From: Cunninghamia lanceolata
Taxonomy: Eukaryota; Streptophyta; Pinopsida; Cupressales; Cupressaceae
Length of the DNA: 64,000 nucleotides
Direction of reading: 5' to 3'
NCBI GenBank assembly: GCA_027924645.1
Contig: BSBN01000445.1
Coordinates: 1,984,001 to 2,048,000 of the forward strand
Under the pieces are notes generated by a model that was not told the DNA's origin, ran no database searches, and worked only from the letters and a program-made list of their open reading frames with translations. This document shows, one piece after another, positions 11,323 to 23,393 of the stretch. Position numbers and translations under genes: made by a program. Within the stretch, counting starts at the first letter, position 1; each line of letters opens with the position of its first letter.

Positions 11323-11485
11323 TGGATTTACACCGTCATTTTACAGAGTACAGAGCTTTCAAACCCTCATATGACCTACCTGCGGACACACATGGCTTGC
11401 AGCAGAACAGGACACGTGATTATCACTAGTATCTGAATCTCTTCCATATAATCATTAGCATAATCAAGGAGTTAAACGCTATCAA

Positions 11486-11681
11486 GTAAGTAATTAAAAC
11501 CCTCCACCTGTCATTTTCTACATATCCAGGTAGTATGCTTCTGCTGGTTTGAAGATATATGTTATGTATATCATGATGAAGTGATGATTAATTAATATGA
11601 TGTGCATCATGCCGTGAAGATATAGTGTTGTTTGCATGTATGTGAAGTATTGTATGGTAAGACTGGTCCTGTTTATTGCAG
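11486..11681 (+). other. Predicted 196-base intron in the accessory-ORF leader
   Basis: The donor ATCAA/GTAAGTAATT matches the plant consensus. The acceptor TCCTGTTTATTGCAG/GAAACC has a pyrimidine-rich run. The first ATG after the acceptor is ACCATGGC at 11688, a strong start context six bases into the exon. The sequence between is AT-rich, as plant introns are. Splicing is inferred from sequence only. Confidence 0.5.
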
Positions 11682-11687
11682 GAAACC

Positions 11688-14600
11688 ATGGCAGACAAAA
11701 GGTTGGCCAAGTCTGAAGCTGAATTCCTTAAACCAATGTTTGCTCAGCCTGAAGGTGTGCAGTTAAAGTATGGCATCATCGCAGATACACACCAGAGAAG
11801 CACTGATCTGGTCACTTGGTCATCTAGAATGCATGATGACAAGAATAATACCTCGTTAGATGCCATTTTTGTATTAGGAATGTGGAACGCAGCTGGATTT
11901 CCCTATTCTATGGAGACTCCAGAATTGATTATTGAATGTGCCAAAAACTATAACCCACAAACAAGGAAAGTGGAAAATCATGGTCGAGTGTATGCAGATC
12001 TGTCCATCAGGGGGATTACGGCCACTTTCAATTTACCATTGCGAAAGAAGGTTGTCAGCATGGATCTGAAGAGACTGGAAACCGAATATATAAACAACAA
12101 GAAGGCTGCTAGGAAGAGAATGTATCAACGGAGGGCAAAGAATAGTCCTTACCCTGCCGCTGCCAAACTACCAGTGCATAAGTACAAGTTTGACTTTGAC
12201 GATGAATACCAATATATGATAGCCCTACTCAGTAGAGTGACAGGCCAGCCTAATGCTAGAAGTTTCAAAGATTGGATGTATGGGGTTATCCTGATGTGTC
12301 TGTATACAGACAACAAGCCATTATGGGCCAAATTGATAAGTGATGCCTTAAATGAATAGTTCATGAACCTAGGAGGCCTAGAATGTTCATTTCATATGAC
12401 TTCATATGTGGTATACTCATGTGCATACAAGGGTACATTCAGTGCACTTGCAATAGAAGGAAAGATTGGTGGCACTACAAATGATGCCCACATCTAGGAT
12501 CATTATCCCCAGTTGCAAAGACAAAATTATCTTCCAGATTACAAATTAGTGAATAATGCATTTTCTATGCATCTGGTCAAGACAATGGAAGAAGATAGGA
12601 CTAAAAGACTAAGCATGGAAGCTAAAGAAGTCATTTACAGGCATGGTGCCTAGTTCATACAATATACCACATTTTCTTATATCAGAATAGAGGGCTTTGC
12701 AGGACAACCCCTCATGCTCCCAAGATATCCCATGGATGCAGTTGTTTTGATGGAATTCATGAGACAGATATCCACAATACTGGGTGCTTACAAAGAAAAT
12801 AATAAGATTCTACCAGAATTGTTTCCAGTAACAATGAGCTGGTATATATGCCAAGATTCTGATAACATTAAGAAGGCCATAGTTGGTCTAGACATGATGA
12901 AGTTATAGCCTTTCCCCTTGGCAAGATCATATGACCCATATGGGAGGATGTAGAAAATCATGGGGAAGCCCATCCATCAGAAGCACTTAGAGGATTTCTA
13001 GATAGATTGTGAGGATGAAGCTGAGGCTAGAAGAAGAAAATACCAAAGGTTGACTCTCAACCAGATCAAAACTTTTGATTATATTCTAGTGCCTGCTCAG
13101 TTAAAGAGAGATGATGGCAAAATAGCAAATGAATATGAGGAAAAGAAGATATACAATGACACAATCTTAGCACCTGATCTTACACAGCATGAGGATATCT
13201 CCTTAGATCAATTTATAGGCAGGATGCTGCAGTTAACCCAGTCTTGGGTAGATGAACAAATGAATGCATTGAAGAAGGGTGTAGCCCTTACAGTTGACAA
13301 TAAGAAGAAGAGGTAGGAGCTTCCTGATAATGAATATGATGACTTTCTGATTGAAAAGAGGAAATCTAAAGGAGAAAGAGTGCCACCTCAAGAACAAAGC
13401 AAGAGACCCCCCAAAGGTAAGAAAACTGATAATGAACCTAACGGGGTAATAGTTGAAAGAGTAATTATAATAGCTGAGGATGTATCTGCATCAGAACAGG
13501 CAGTAGCCTCATCAGCACTGCCTCCTATAGATAAACAAAAAGCTAAAAAGATCCAGAGGCCAGCTGTTGAAACTATTGAAACATATGAGGAGGGTCAGGC
13601 ATCACAAAAGCTAAAGGAAAAAGGATGTTCCTATTGATGAAGAGCCTGAAGAGGAGGATCTTGTGCCCCTCATTAGAAAAAGAAAAGCACTTCAGGTGAT
13701 GGCTTCCACACCTAAGAAACCAAGAACATCCATAAGAGGTGAAATAAAACTTGACCCCATAGTATTGAGGGAAGCTGGTGGAGAAGTATTCATAAAGGAA
13801 CTACAACACAATGTGCCACTTCCCACCATGGTTCAGTTTAAGACTAAACAAGTTGAAGAACAGATGAAAGAAACCTCTAGGCCAATTCAAGGTGGTCTTG
13901 TCTCACTGGAGGAGACAGTTGACTTATCTTATGATGAGGTAGTGAAGGATGTAACCTCTCAATGAATGGAAACCCTTGCTACTAACACCTACATAACTCC
14001 ACAAGGAACTCCATCAGTACAGGCGGCTGTGTTAGAAGAACTGAAGAAAGTGGAACAGGAAAAGGAAAATAGCCCAGAAAGGATTGCACAACAAATAGGG
14101 CTTGATAAAATAGTGGATTAGGTGACTAACCCCGAAGCGATAGATTTAACATACAGGGAGGATTTAGCACATCCTAAAAATCTGGTGGATGCACCTAATG
14201 AAAGAATAGAAAATGTTGAGGAGATTAAGTTGGCAGAAACAGAAGGCCATACTGCAGATATGGGCCAGCAACAATAAGATATATCTAATGAGTCCAAAAT
14301 AGTTGAAGCCGAAGTAAAGGGGGTGAATGACAAGGCCATATCAAATGAAGAAGTACCCTGGAATCAAGAACCCTCTAGTGAAAAGGATACATCAGGTTAG
14401 GATGACCTAAAGAATCAAGAAATGGATACTACAAGTATGGATCAGAATGTGATACAAGATCATCAGGTAGATGTACCTAAGGTAGATACAATGATATTTA
14501 TGGATGTAAATGTGCCTCATAATGAGGAAATCCCAAAAGAGGATGAAACAAAAAATGATGGAGTACATGACCAATTACAAGATCATCATGTGGATGCATC

Positions 14601-16014
14601 GCAAGATCCTCCACCACAAGAAGAAATTCCTCAACAGGAGGAAGTACCCCAGGATCACCCTCATGAAGAGCATCATGAGGAAGAAATAAGGAAGTCACCA
14701 TCTCCATCAAAAATAGATGCAGTTACAGGAGATCATGATCAGCATGATGATGGCGGGCGCCAAGGATCTGGAGATCAAGTTCCTCCATGGCTTGAGAAAG
14801 AAATAGATGCAGAGTCAGGTTTGGAGATTCAAGAGTTTGATGTGTCAACACTATTTTCAAAGACCATCATGAAGCCGAAGAGGAAGGCCAGTTTAACCTC
14901 AACCATAAGAAGAGATCCTGATACAGGTAGAAGGACCGCTCAGATAGTACTTCCCACAGTAGAGAAGGAGAAAGGCAAGATCACCCTGGAAGAATTCCAA
15001 ATTACTACTGTTGATTTAGGGTTTGCCAATGAAGACCAGGAAGGTCAAGAGGGAAAAGATATAATTGATTCTTTGACCCAAAGGGCAAAGAAGGAAAAAG
15101 AGAAAAATAAGCAGCATAAGGAGCACATTGCTCAGCTGCATACCTATATAAAAGGGTTAGTTAACCCTGATGATACTTCAAATGCAGAAGCAGTACCATT
15201 GACTGCAATTTCCTAGGATGAGGTCAATAAGTTGGAAATTATGAAACATGAATCAATAATAATGAGAAAGTGGATGTTATCCACACTCAGTGGAGCTGAA
15301 GAAGTAGTAAAAGCCTCTTTGCAAAGGTGGAATTCTCTAAGTATCTCCAAAAGGAAGGTTGACAAATTGCAAATGGAGGCTGGAAGAAGGTCATTCCAAT
15401 TAGAGAAAGCCTTGAGTGCTTTGGATGAGATGAAGAGGATTAATCCTCAAGTTCTAATAAACAAACAGGTGCTGGATAGTAATACTACCATACTGATGGA
15501 TATCTGGTATAAAGATATCAGATTTGAAAATGATGTATTAAAAAGATGCAACAGCAAGTTAAGAGACATCAACATGAAGCTACATGACATGATGTCATTT
15601 GAAGCAGAGATCCTGGAGGCCCTAGAGGGGAAAATAGAAGGAAAGATTGAAAATCAAGATGAAGATTTTGTAGTAAAAGGTCTGCATAATAACTTTCAGC
15701 CTATAGCTGATAACCCTCTTATCCACCTAATAGAAGAAGCCATGGACAAGATCATAAGGATCAAGGTCAGGGTGGAGAATTACAAGGAAACATCAAGTAG
15801 CAACAGGAGCAAATTGGAGGCTTTTCGAAATAAATATCAAGCCCACAAGCACACCATCGTCAAAGCAAAAACTCAGGATGGTGGAGAAGTTGAACGAGTG
15901 GTGGGAGCATATGAAAATGTTAGGATAATCATGCAGGCCCATATGCAAGGTAATGTTCATCATGATGATGAAGGTACGGGAAGTGATGATCTTGATGCTC
16001 CTGATGAAGAGTAG
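11688..16014 (+). pseudogene. Element A accessory ORF (about 1440 codons), unknown protein
   Basis: Start chosen at ACCATGGC 11688. The frame runs to about 13620, where an A-rich run (AAAGGAAAAAGG) holds a 1-base shift, then continues to TAG 16012. Twelve internal stops: ten TAG (12357, 12495, 12651, 12906, 12951, 12999, 13314, 14119, 14398, 15214), one TGA (13963) and one TAA (14275). The N-terminal 420 codons look globular, with hydrophobic blocks such as FVLGMWNAAGFPY and WMYGVILMCLY. The middle (13320-15060) is charged and low-complexity, rich in Glu, Lys and Pro. The C-terminal 300 codons are predicted helical. It resembles no polyprotein domain I know, has no env-like signal peptide or membrane segment, and its last 940 bases lie inside the LTR. 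Confidence 0.7.
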
Positions 16015-17031
16015 ATGAAGATGTGATACCAAAGACAGCACAAGCATCAGACATTTAGAGAAAACAAGTAATTCAAATGGTTGCCAGCTAGCAACCTGTG
16101 CCATGTGAAACATGTTGACTAAGTCAAAGATGAATATTCACCGTAGATCTTAATAGATAAATCTTGATCGTAGATCATGTGTAACCGTTCCCTCACCTTG
16201 TTCTATAAAAGGTGTAGAGATACTTTATTTTAGACATTCGAAACTTAATTGAAATCTATTTGCTGAAATATTTAGGGCTTATTTCAAAGTTGTTGTATAC
16301 ATATATGTTCTTGCATACTTAATGAATGAGAAGACTGTTTTGATTACAATCCATCATAAATCTTGAGTAATCAATGTATGAATTCTTGATACATGTTTTG
16401 ATTTGATGCGTCCCTTGGAGTGCATATCAGCTTGCATGTGTTGTCTTCATTCCTTTCCTTTGAAGTTAGCATCGATTGTATCTAGCTGTGGAATGTCCTG
16501 GTGAACATGTGGTTTGATTTCTTCTCTTCATGACTATATCTGATGTGTATGTGGCTCAATAACTAAAGGTTCATCATTATTTGAAGTATTATTTTTAGTT
16601 TCTTTTAATTTCAGAGTAATTCACCATCACAATTGTAAATAATGGATAATTAGAAGTAAATTACATGAAATATGCAGACAACTCATAGATAATTGAAGAT
16701 TTATAGCATATTTGAAGTTAAAGCATGTATAATTGATAAATATCATGTAAAGATTTAAGCATAGACACACTATTTGTGAAAATATCTTGTGTAGATAATT
16801 TTCTGTGTAGCATCTTTACAGAGACTGAATTCCTACTGATGATCAAACATAAGGCCCCAAAATGGAAATAGCATGATACATCAACCACTGAGTAATGTCA
16901 GTTGATTAAGACCTAATCCACGGAGACTTGGGATCATGAATTCTCTGAATTCATCGTATCTTTCAAGATGAGTAAAGGTTGATGTATAACTTTTATTCTA
17001 TGTTTGTTTATGACTAACATCATGATCAACA
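15073..17031 (+). repeat. Element A, 3' LTR (start unresolved, at or before 15073)
   Basis: Matches 1-1961 throughout. It ends at GATCAACA, after which GGGCA begins flanking DNA and would be the TSD, but the left partner lies outside the window. The upstream limit is unknown because the 5' LTR is cut by the window. A purine run AAAGGAGAAAGAG followed by TG near 13370-13382 is one possible PPT/LTR junction, not proven. Confidence 0.88.
16204..16210 (+). promoter_or_regulatory. TATA box of element A 3' LTR
   Basis: CTATAAAAGG, the counterpart of the 5' LTR box at 1132. It lies 190 bases after the end of the accessory ORF. Confidence 0.65.
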
Positions 17032-17689
17032 GGGCACAACTTCTCATTTGGAGGAATGTGGAGCATTTCAATAGGTCTCCACCATTGCTTTACTCTATCT
17101 GAGGACTATCTAGAACTCTGTTACTGATAACTTTCTTTGCTAAAGGTGTAAGGACCTGAAATCTTGTATATATCATGTTAATATCAAGATCAACTTATCT
17201 TCTAAACCACAAGACTAAATCTTTCTTTATGGAGGAATGCAGACCAAGATACTACGACTCTTCCTTAGGATATACACTATGAGTCCTTTAGTCAAACTTC
17301 TGTAATTTATCGCTAAGTGTGGTACACCAAATTTGCAAGATAGCACTTTAGGCATGTAGGAAATATGTTATAATAGCTGTACCTACCTCCACATCATACT
17401 TAGATATCATACTGATCACCACATCACATTTAGATAGTTTCTCTCCATCTGTTGAGTCTTCTGGACTGATTTGCCCTAAGCATGTTGACCCCATGTCTTC
17501 AACTGTGCTAAACCATCTCTCTCAAATCTTGCACTATCCATTAGTTTCTCAAACTATGCCAAACCATCTCTCTCAAATCTCCCATTATCTATTGAAGCTT
17601 CTCCAACTACTATACACAAACTCTATACAAGTATGACCTTAGATTCACACATTTTATGTTGAAATCAATGACAACACATATTGCCAATA
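17032..17689. other. Unassigned spacer
   Basis: AT-rich sequence between the element A LTR end and recognisable chromovirus pol. It has a short duplicated phrase (CAAACCATCTCTCTCAAATC-like, near 17510 and 17560). No gene, LTR edge or RNA gene recognised. Confidence 0.4.
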
Positions 17690-19153
17690 GGTTTTTCTAG
17701 GATTGCACATCTGATTACTTCTCTCTAGAGACAAGGCAAGAAATTTGTTCGGTCCGAGTAGTGTGAGAGCTTTTCAGATCTTGAACGAGAAACTCACTAG
17801 TGCACCTATTTTAGCAATTCTAGAATCTGCAGTTAATTTCATTGTTTGTACAAATGCATAAGTTGATGGTATTGGAGTTGTTCTTATGTAGGAGGGACAT
17901 GTGATAGCCTTCGAGTCTCACAAGTTGAGGAATCATGAGCTTAATTATCTGACTCATGACTTGGAGCTGGCTTCTATAGTTCATGCTTTAACAAAATGGC
18001 AACATTTTCTTCTTAGGCATAGATTTGAGTTGCATTCTGACCATCAGAGTTTACAGTATATCTTTTCTTAGCCTAACTTGAATGCACGATAGCACCAATG
18101 GATGAAGTTTATTTATGAGTAAGACTTTGAGATTTAGTATATTAAGGGAAAAGAGAATGTTATGGCTAATGCTTTTAATAGGCAAAGACATGATTTGATC
18201 TCTTTGATGGTAAAGATAGATCTTGGGGGCATATTTTGGAGTATTTACCATAGGATGCCTTGTATAGCAAGACTATCTAGTTCCATGGTCCATTCAAGGG
18301 CAATTTTGAGGGATTTTCAGCTGATGATGATGGCTTGCTTTGACATCATGGGCATATTTATGTTCCTCCTTTTGATGATCTTAGAGAGTTGATTCTTGCC
18401 AAGGCTCACAAAGCACCTTATGTGACACATCCAGGAGTTAAAAAGATGCATGCAGAACTTTAGAAATTGTGTTTCTGGGTAGGGATGTGGAAGGATATTA
18501 CAGATTATGCTGCTCGATGTCTTGAGTATCAAAGAGTAAAAGTAGAACATCAACATCCTACCAATTTATTGTACCCTCATGCGATTCTAAAGTGGAAGTG
18601 GGGCATGATATCAATGGATTTCATTGTGGGTCTTCCTATGACTGTACGTTAGCATGATTTGATTATGCTGACTATAGACAAATTAACTAAGGTGGTACAT
18701 TTCTCTACAATGTCACTTCAGTAGCTAGAGTTTTCCTGCATGACATTGTCAGACTTCATGGTGCTCTGAAGAGGATCATATTAGATAGAGATCATGTTTT
18801 CACTTCTTCTTTTTGAACTGCTCTACATCAGGCTTTGGTCACTCAACTTAATTTTAGTACTTCTTATCATCTAGAAATAAATGGGCAGATAGAGCAAGTG
18901 AACCAGGTTCTAGAAGATATTTTTAGAATGTATGTTATGGATCAATAGTCTCGTTGGGAGGATTACTTGTACCTAGTAGAGTTTGCATATAAAAATGGGT
19001 ATCATAGTTCACTTTATATGACACCACATGAGGCTCCATATGGAAGACCCTATAGGACGCCACTGAGTTGTGACTGATTTGAGGATCATGTTGCGATAAG
19101 CCTTAAGCTTATTCATGAGATGAAGTAGTAGGTGACCCAGATTCATAAGTAGT
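17690..19153 (+). pseudogene. pol: Element J, chromovirus-type Gypsy pol fragment: RNase H and integrase
   Basis: It starts at the end of RT (AHLITSL-like, near 17700). RNase H follows, with GIGVVLM, HELNYLTHDLELASIVHAL and RHRFELHSDHQSLQYIF (17860-18070). Then comes the integrase zinc region with THPGVKKMHAEL (near 18430) and the core with SMDFIVGLP (near 18615), LDRDHVFTS and STSYHLEINGQIEQVN. It breaks off inside the integrase C-terminal part at IHK-stop (19150), exactly where element D begins, and continues at 40337. Many stops of all three kinds and small deletions show it is older than A or G. Confidence 0.88.
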
Positions 19154-20401
19154 TGTATGCTCAAAATCATGATTCCAGATGCCTGGGACTATCGGGTCAA
19201 ATTTTGGCATGCACACAGACCCTTCCCTCCTTGCCACGGGGCAATCCACCGTGTCACTCTCACTCATGTGGAAGTAGCTAGTCGAGAAGAGGCGAGACAT
19301 GGCAGGCGTCTGGCTCGTTGGAGAGATGGACTTCACAGAGAGGGGTTGGCAAGTCTTGTGGCCTTTGTTGTTGTGTGCTAAGTTGAATATTTTGTTCGAT
19401 TGTAGTTGTTGTTGAGATAACCCTATGACCTAAAGGGTCACTAGTTTATCTTCTTCTGTTGGGGTTTCTTCTATTCCACCTTTGTGTGGGTAAGCGGTTT
19501 CTTGCGTTTATGTCCTCTTATCTCTCAATGCGTTGAATGAGTTCTTGTTGTATTTGGAGTTGTCTAGTTTCTTCTATCAACAAGAGGACAAATGGGTCTC
19601 CTTGTGGTAGATTAAAGGCTTCTTGTTGTGGACGTGGATTGATCTCCTCAATCTCATCATGGATAGCCCTTACCCACTCTCCTCTCACTCCTAGGCACAT
19701 TCGAGAGCCAAGATCGAGGTAGATGCATGATGACCAACCTCAACTAGATTTAGGGTTTTGACCCAGGGTTTAGTTGACCCAGGGTTTGACTATGTTTTGA
19801 CTTATTTTTACCTTGTGATGCGATCAATGGTTGGACTAAATTGTTTATCATGATTACCTTGTGATGGTATCGAGGGTTTGCAAGTTCTATTTCTAGGGTT
19901 TCTATATGCATGAAAACTAAATAATATGCAAACATGTTTTTGTACTTTTTAGTATTTTGGAAATAAAAGTGCTCTTTAATCTATGAAAGGGAAGTATGAA
20001 TGCAAGCTAATATGACTTTTCCTAATGTAAGTTTAATCTATGTTTTTGGGTTTTCAATTATTTTGAAGTAATCTAATCTAAAAAGGGAACGTGCTTCTTC
20101 AAATAATCTAGATCTAAGAATATGAAAACATGCAAGATCTAACTATCAAGGAAAAAGAAAAGTTTTACTATTCTCAAGAGCAAATTTGAAATTCTAATTA
20201 CTATGAATTGAATAAAGCAATGAAGGAACCTTAAAGAAATGAAGATTTGTTTGACTCCACTACCCTCATAAATCCTTGATATTAGCAACCTCGAGTCCTT
20301 TTGAAATAGTAGGAGATCCTTTTGACAACAAAATGACACAAAGAAGCAAAAAGAAGCTTGTTGAAGCTTGAAAGAGCTCAATGAGAGATTTGGTTAAGCA
20401 C
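19154..20401 (-). repeat. Element D 3' LTR, part 1 (integrase side)
   Basis: Matches 37772 to about 39016. It is interrupted by element B at 20402; the last five bases AGCAC (20397-20401) are the TSD of B, repeated at 30455. Confidence 0.85.
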
Positions 20402-21311
20402 TGTAGACACCCAAATTTGTCCATGTCTTACAACACCTTGTTTAAAACATTATCCTAGACATCATAAGCCATTTTGTCCTAATCCCACTCTTAATCCCAC
20501 TTATCCATTAGCCAATTAATTAAATAAATTTTATTTATTTAATTAAAATCTCATTAAGCTAATTAATTAAATAAATTTTTATTTATTTAATTAATTTCTC
20601 ATTCATAATCACACTTAGCTAATTAATTAAAAAATTTTATTTATTTAATTAATTTCCCATTCATATCCCTATCCTATCCTAATCATCTTCCCAATTAATT
20701 AAATTAATTTCCAACACATATTCTAACTAATTCAAGTAAAATATTTCATCTTTCATCACATTTTGACACTTGTCCATTTCTCAATTCAATCATGTGTGGT
20801 AGTACAACTTTCATTTAAAATTCTTCACATGTACAACTATTGGAACCTAATTTTAGTATTTGTGTACACGGTCACACATGAGACCTATTCTTCTCCCTCC
20901 ACTTGTCACATGACTACAACTCCCTTGAAGAGTGGGAATAACTAATCAATCCTAGCCGTCCACATCAATCATTTAGCCTTTTGCTCTCAACCATCCATTT
21001 GACCAAGCCTTTCCTATAAATCAACTCCCTCATAAGCTATTTGAAAGACGAAAGATGCATTGAGTTGGAGTATCCTTATGCTGCTAAAATCACATTAGAG
21101 CCTCTGCATCTATCATCCATTATCATTATCATCTTCCATCTATCATCTCAATCCTATGCAAATGTTATGCTATCAAATTGTGAGCAACCAACATATCAAA
21201 TCAATCAAACAATTCATCTTGCATCTTTGAGGTATTGAATGATTTGGGTTTAGGTTATGCATTTCATTGTTTGATCATTTCTATTTGCAAATCAAAATAT
21301 TTCATTATACA
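20402..21311 (+). repeat. Element B 5' LTR
   Basis: Starts TGTAGACACCC and ends CATTATACA. Near 20510-20710 it has four or so AT-rich palindromic units built from TTAATTAAATAAA and TTTATTTAATTAA. A TATA box TATAAAT is at 21015-21021, conserved at 30145 in the other LTR. Confidence 0.9.
21015..21021 (+). promoter_or_regulatory. TATA box of element B 5' LTR
   Basis: TTCCTATAAATCAAC, identical in the 3' LTR (30145-30151). It places U3 at about 640 bases and R/U5 at about 270. Confidence 0.65.
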
Positions 21312-21314
21312 TTT

Positions 21315-21334
21315 TGGCATGCCCGGTGGGACTC
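21315..21334 (+). other. Element B primer-binding site
   Basis: TGGCATGCCCGGTGGGACTC begins three bases after the LTR end; TGG pairs with a tRNA CCA end. I did not assign the tRNA. Confidence 0.7.
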
Positions 21335-23393
21335 ACGTCCTTGATTAACCTCCTTGTTTGAGATATTTTTGTGAAGTTTAGATCTCTTGGAGTGTCAATC
21401 TTTCATTTTTGCAAGCTTTTGTAGCAAAAATTTGCATTTTTCTAACCCTAGTTTGTTAAGATTTGGATAAAAACGTATGTATATGATCTCTTAGCTCAAA
21501 TCTAACCTCACCATTGTGTCCAAGGGGTCTTTTCCATAGATTTTGAGTACACATTTGCTTAGATTTCATGAAAAATGGAGCGTTTGACAAAGAAAATAAC
21601 AATCGGTCTGCATAAATTTGCCTCTGGTAATTCAGCTCGCTTTTGATTAAAAACCGGTCGCCTTTGGTAAATCAGCTTGCTTTTGATCAAAAACTGATCA
21701 CTTATGGTAAAATTTGCATCACTTTTGAACAACAGTATTCTTTTGGTAAAATTTAGCTTGTTTTTGAACAAAATTTGATCGCCTTTGGTAAACTTGGTCG
21801 CTTATGGTTAACATTTGCATTATGTCACCTGAAACTTTCCAGATCACTTTTGAGCTATTACCCATTGCTTTTGGCCTTTTCTTAGTTGCATATGAGCTAT
21901 TACCTGCTGCTTCCATCCATTTCTGCATCACTTCTGAGCAAGCAATGATCACCTCTGCAATTTTTCGCATCTCTTTTAAGCTGAACATAATTACTTTTAG
22001 ATCTCTGAGTTGCTTCCTACAAATTAGGGCTTTTTTGTTTATACCTACTTTTCACAATTTATGGTTGCTTTTAAACTCTAATCATTTGCTTTAGGCTTTT
22101 ATGTGTCATTTTTAAGCTACAGTTGCTCGCATCTAGTCTTATCCGAGTCACATCTGAGCTATAATGAATCACCTGTAGACAAATTCAGATCACTTATAAT
22201 CAATAGTTGGTCACTTTTGGTAACTGTAACTCGCTTTTGGTTGCTGTCATTGTGCATTTTGGTGTTTCTATCATAACTTTCACATACAGAGGCCAAATCA
22301 TGCAAACAAGGACTCGTTGGAAAGCTAAGAGGAGGAACTATGTAGTGGAGTAGGTTTTATCAGGGGTATCTAAGGAGCTAGAGTAGTATTGCCATTATCA
22401 TCTACAGTAGATTTAGATAGAGAATTAACCAGGTGTAATCATTTCATCTCTTATCTTCCAATCTTGTTTGATGACACATTTGGATTTTGGGCATAAAATG
22501 AACAACTTGTTTGTAATCGTACCATTGAAATTGGGCTAAAACAAATCATTATCTTCCATCACATTTGGATTTGGGCTTTAAAAATGAACAAGTGCTTGCA
22601 TTGTCTTCCACACATTGAATTTCTAAGGTTAATGAACCCCATGCGAGTGTGACCAAATGAATGTGTATGCTCTCTCCCCGCATCCTAACACAAACTTGGA
22701 GATCAAAAACATTTACTTGTGTTTCTTTTGTTAAACCTTAGAGAGGCATGCCTTGGTGGGAAAAGACGTACTCACCCCAAGGGACTGACCTCAAGCGGTA
22801 CTTTCATCTGGTCCACTATAAAAATTAGAGGATAAGGTGAAAGCCAAGACTAACCGATATTAGTGTTCACCATATAGTGCTAACTCGAAAAGAGGTGTAC
22901 CTTTATGTATATTAAAACTCCTAGTAGGGTTAGTTAAAATCTTATGTGGCTTGCTAGAAGCTCGTGGGGTGCCGGTCCCCTAGATTTTCACTAGAACCTC
23001 CTTGTGATAGTGGCCTTGCCTTGACTAAGACTTGTTGAAGTGTCTTCATGTGCTTGCTTAACCATAATCACATTCTTCCAAACTAACAACTTGCTTATGT
23101 GTCTTGTGTGAGTGATTCATGTGTGTATATGCATAATCATTTGTTTGAATATTGCCACATCAAGCTCTAAACACCCAAACACATAAAGACAAGTCATCCT
23201 ACACATTCTTCCAATAACATTCAAACCTAATCACTTTCACCCTAACCATCGTAGTCATCATCCAACCCTTCATAGCCAAGTCATTCAAACCATCCTAAAC
23301 CTATTCTAGCCATCCCTATTCCATCCAAGTCATTTCCACATCATCATCCAAATCCCTAAATGAGTACTTGCTAAAAGGACTTAAGACAAACAC
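21335..23393 (+). other. Element B 5' leader with degenerate tandem repeats
   Basis: Two kilobases of noncoding leader. From about 21590 to 22260 phrases such as CGCCTTTGGTAAA, CACTTTTGAGC and CTTGCTTTTGATCAAAAA recur every 20-50 bases. From 22260 to 23393 there is no recognisable structure. The Gag frame opens near the first ATG of the long frame at 23394; coding may begin slightly earlier. Confidence 0.6.

Noticed and set aside
11676..11687. Earlier start for the accessory ORF four codons upstream of ATG 11688
   Set aside because: The codon there is TTG and lies within the predicted intron end; ACCATGG at 11688 is the better start.
13370..13382. PPT and start of the element A 3' LTR
   Set aside because: AAAGGAGAAAGAG before TG looks suitable, but it lies in a coding frame rich in Lys and Glu codons and cannot be tested because the 5' LTR start is outside the window.
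19518..19700. Minus-strand open frame in the LTR of D, also open in the sister LTR (38126-38338 region)
   Set aside because: Only about 60 codons, no known motif, and the two copies keep it by being recent LTR duplicates rather than by visible selection.
19745..19795. TTTAGGG-like phrases resembling plant telomere repeats
   Set aside because: Only a few scattered GGGTTT phrases with other bases between, inside an LTR, repeated in the sister LTR; no tandem telomere array.
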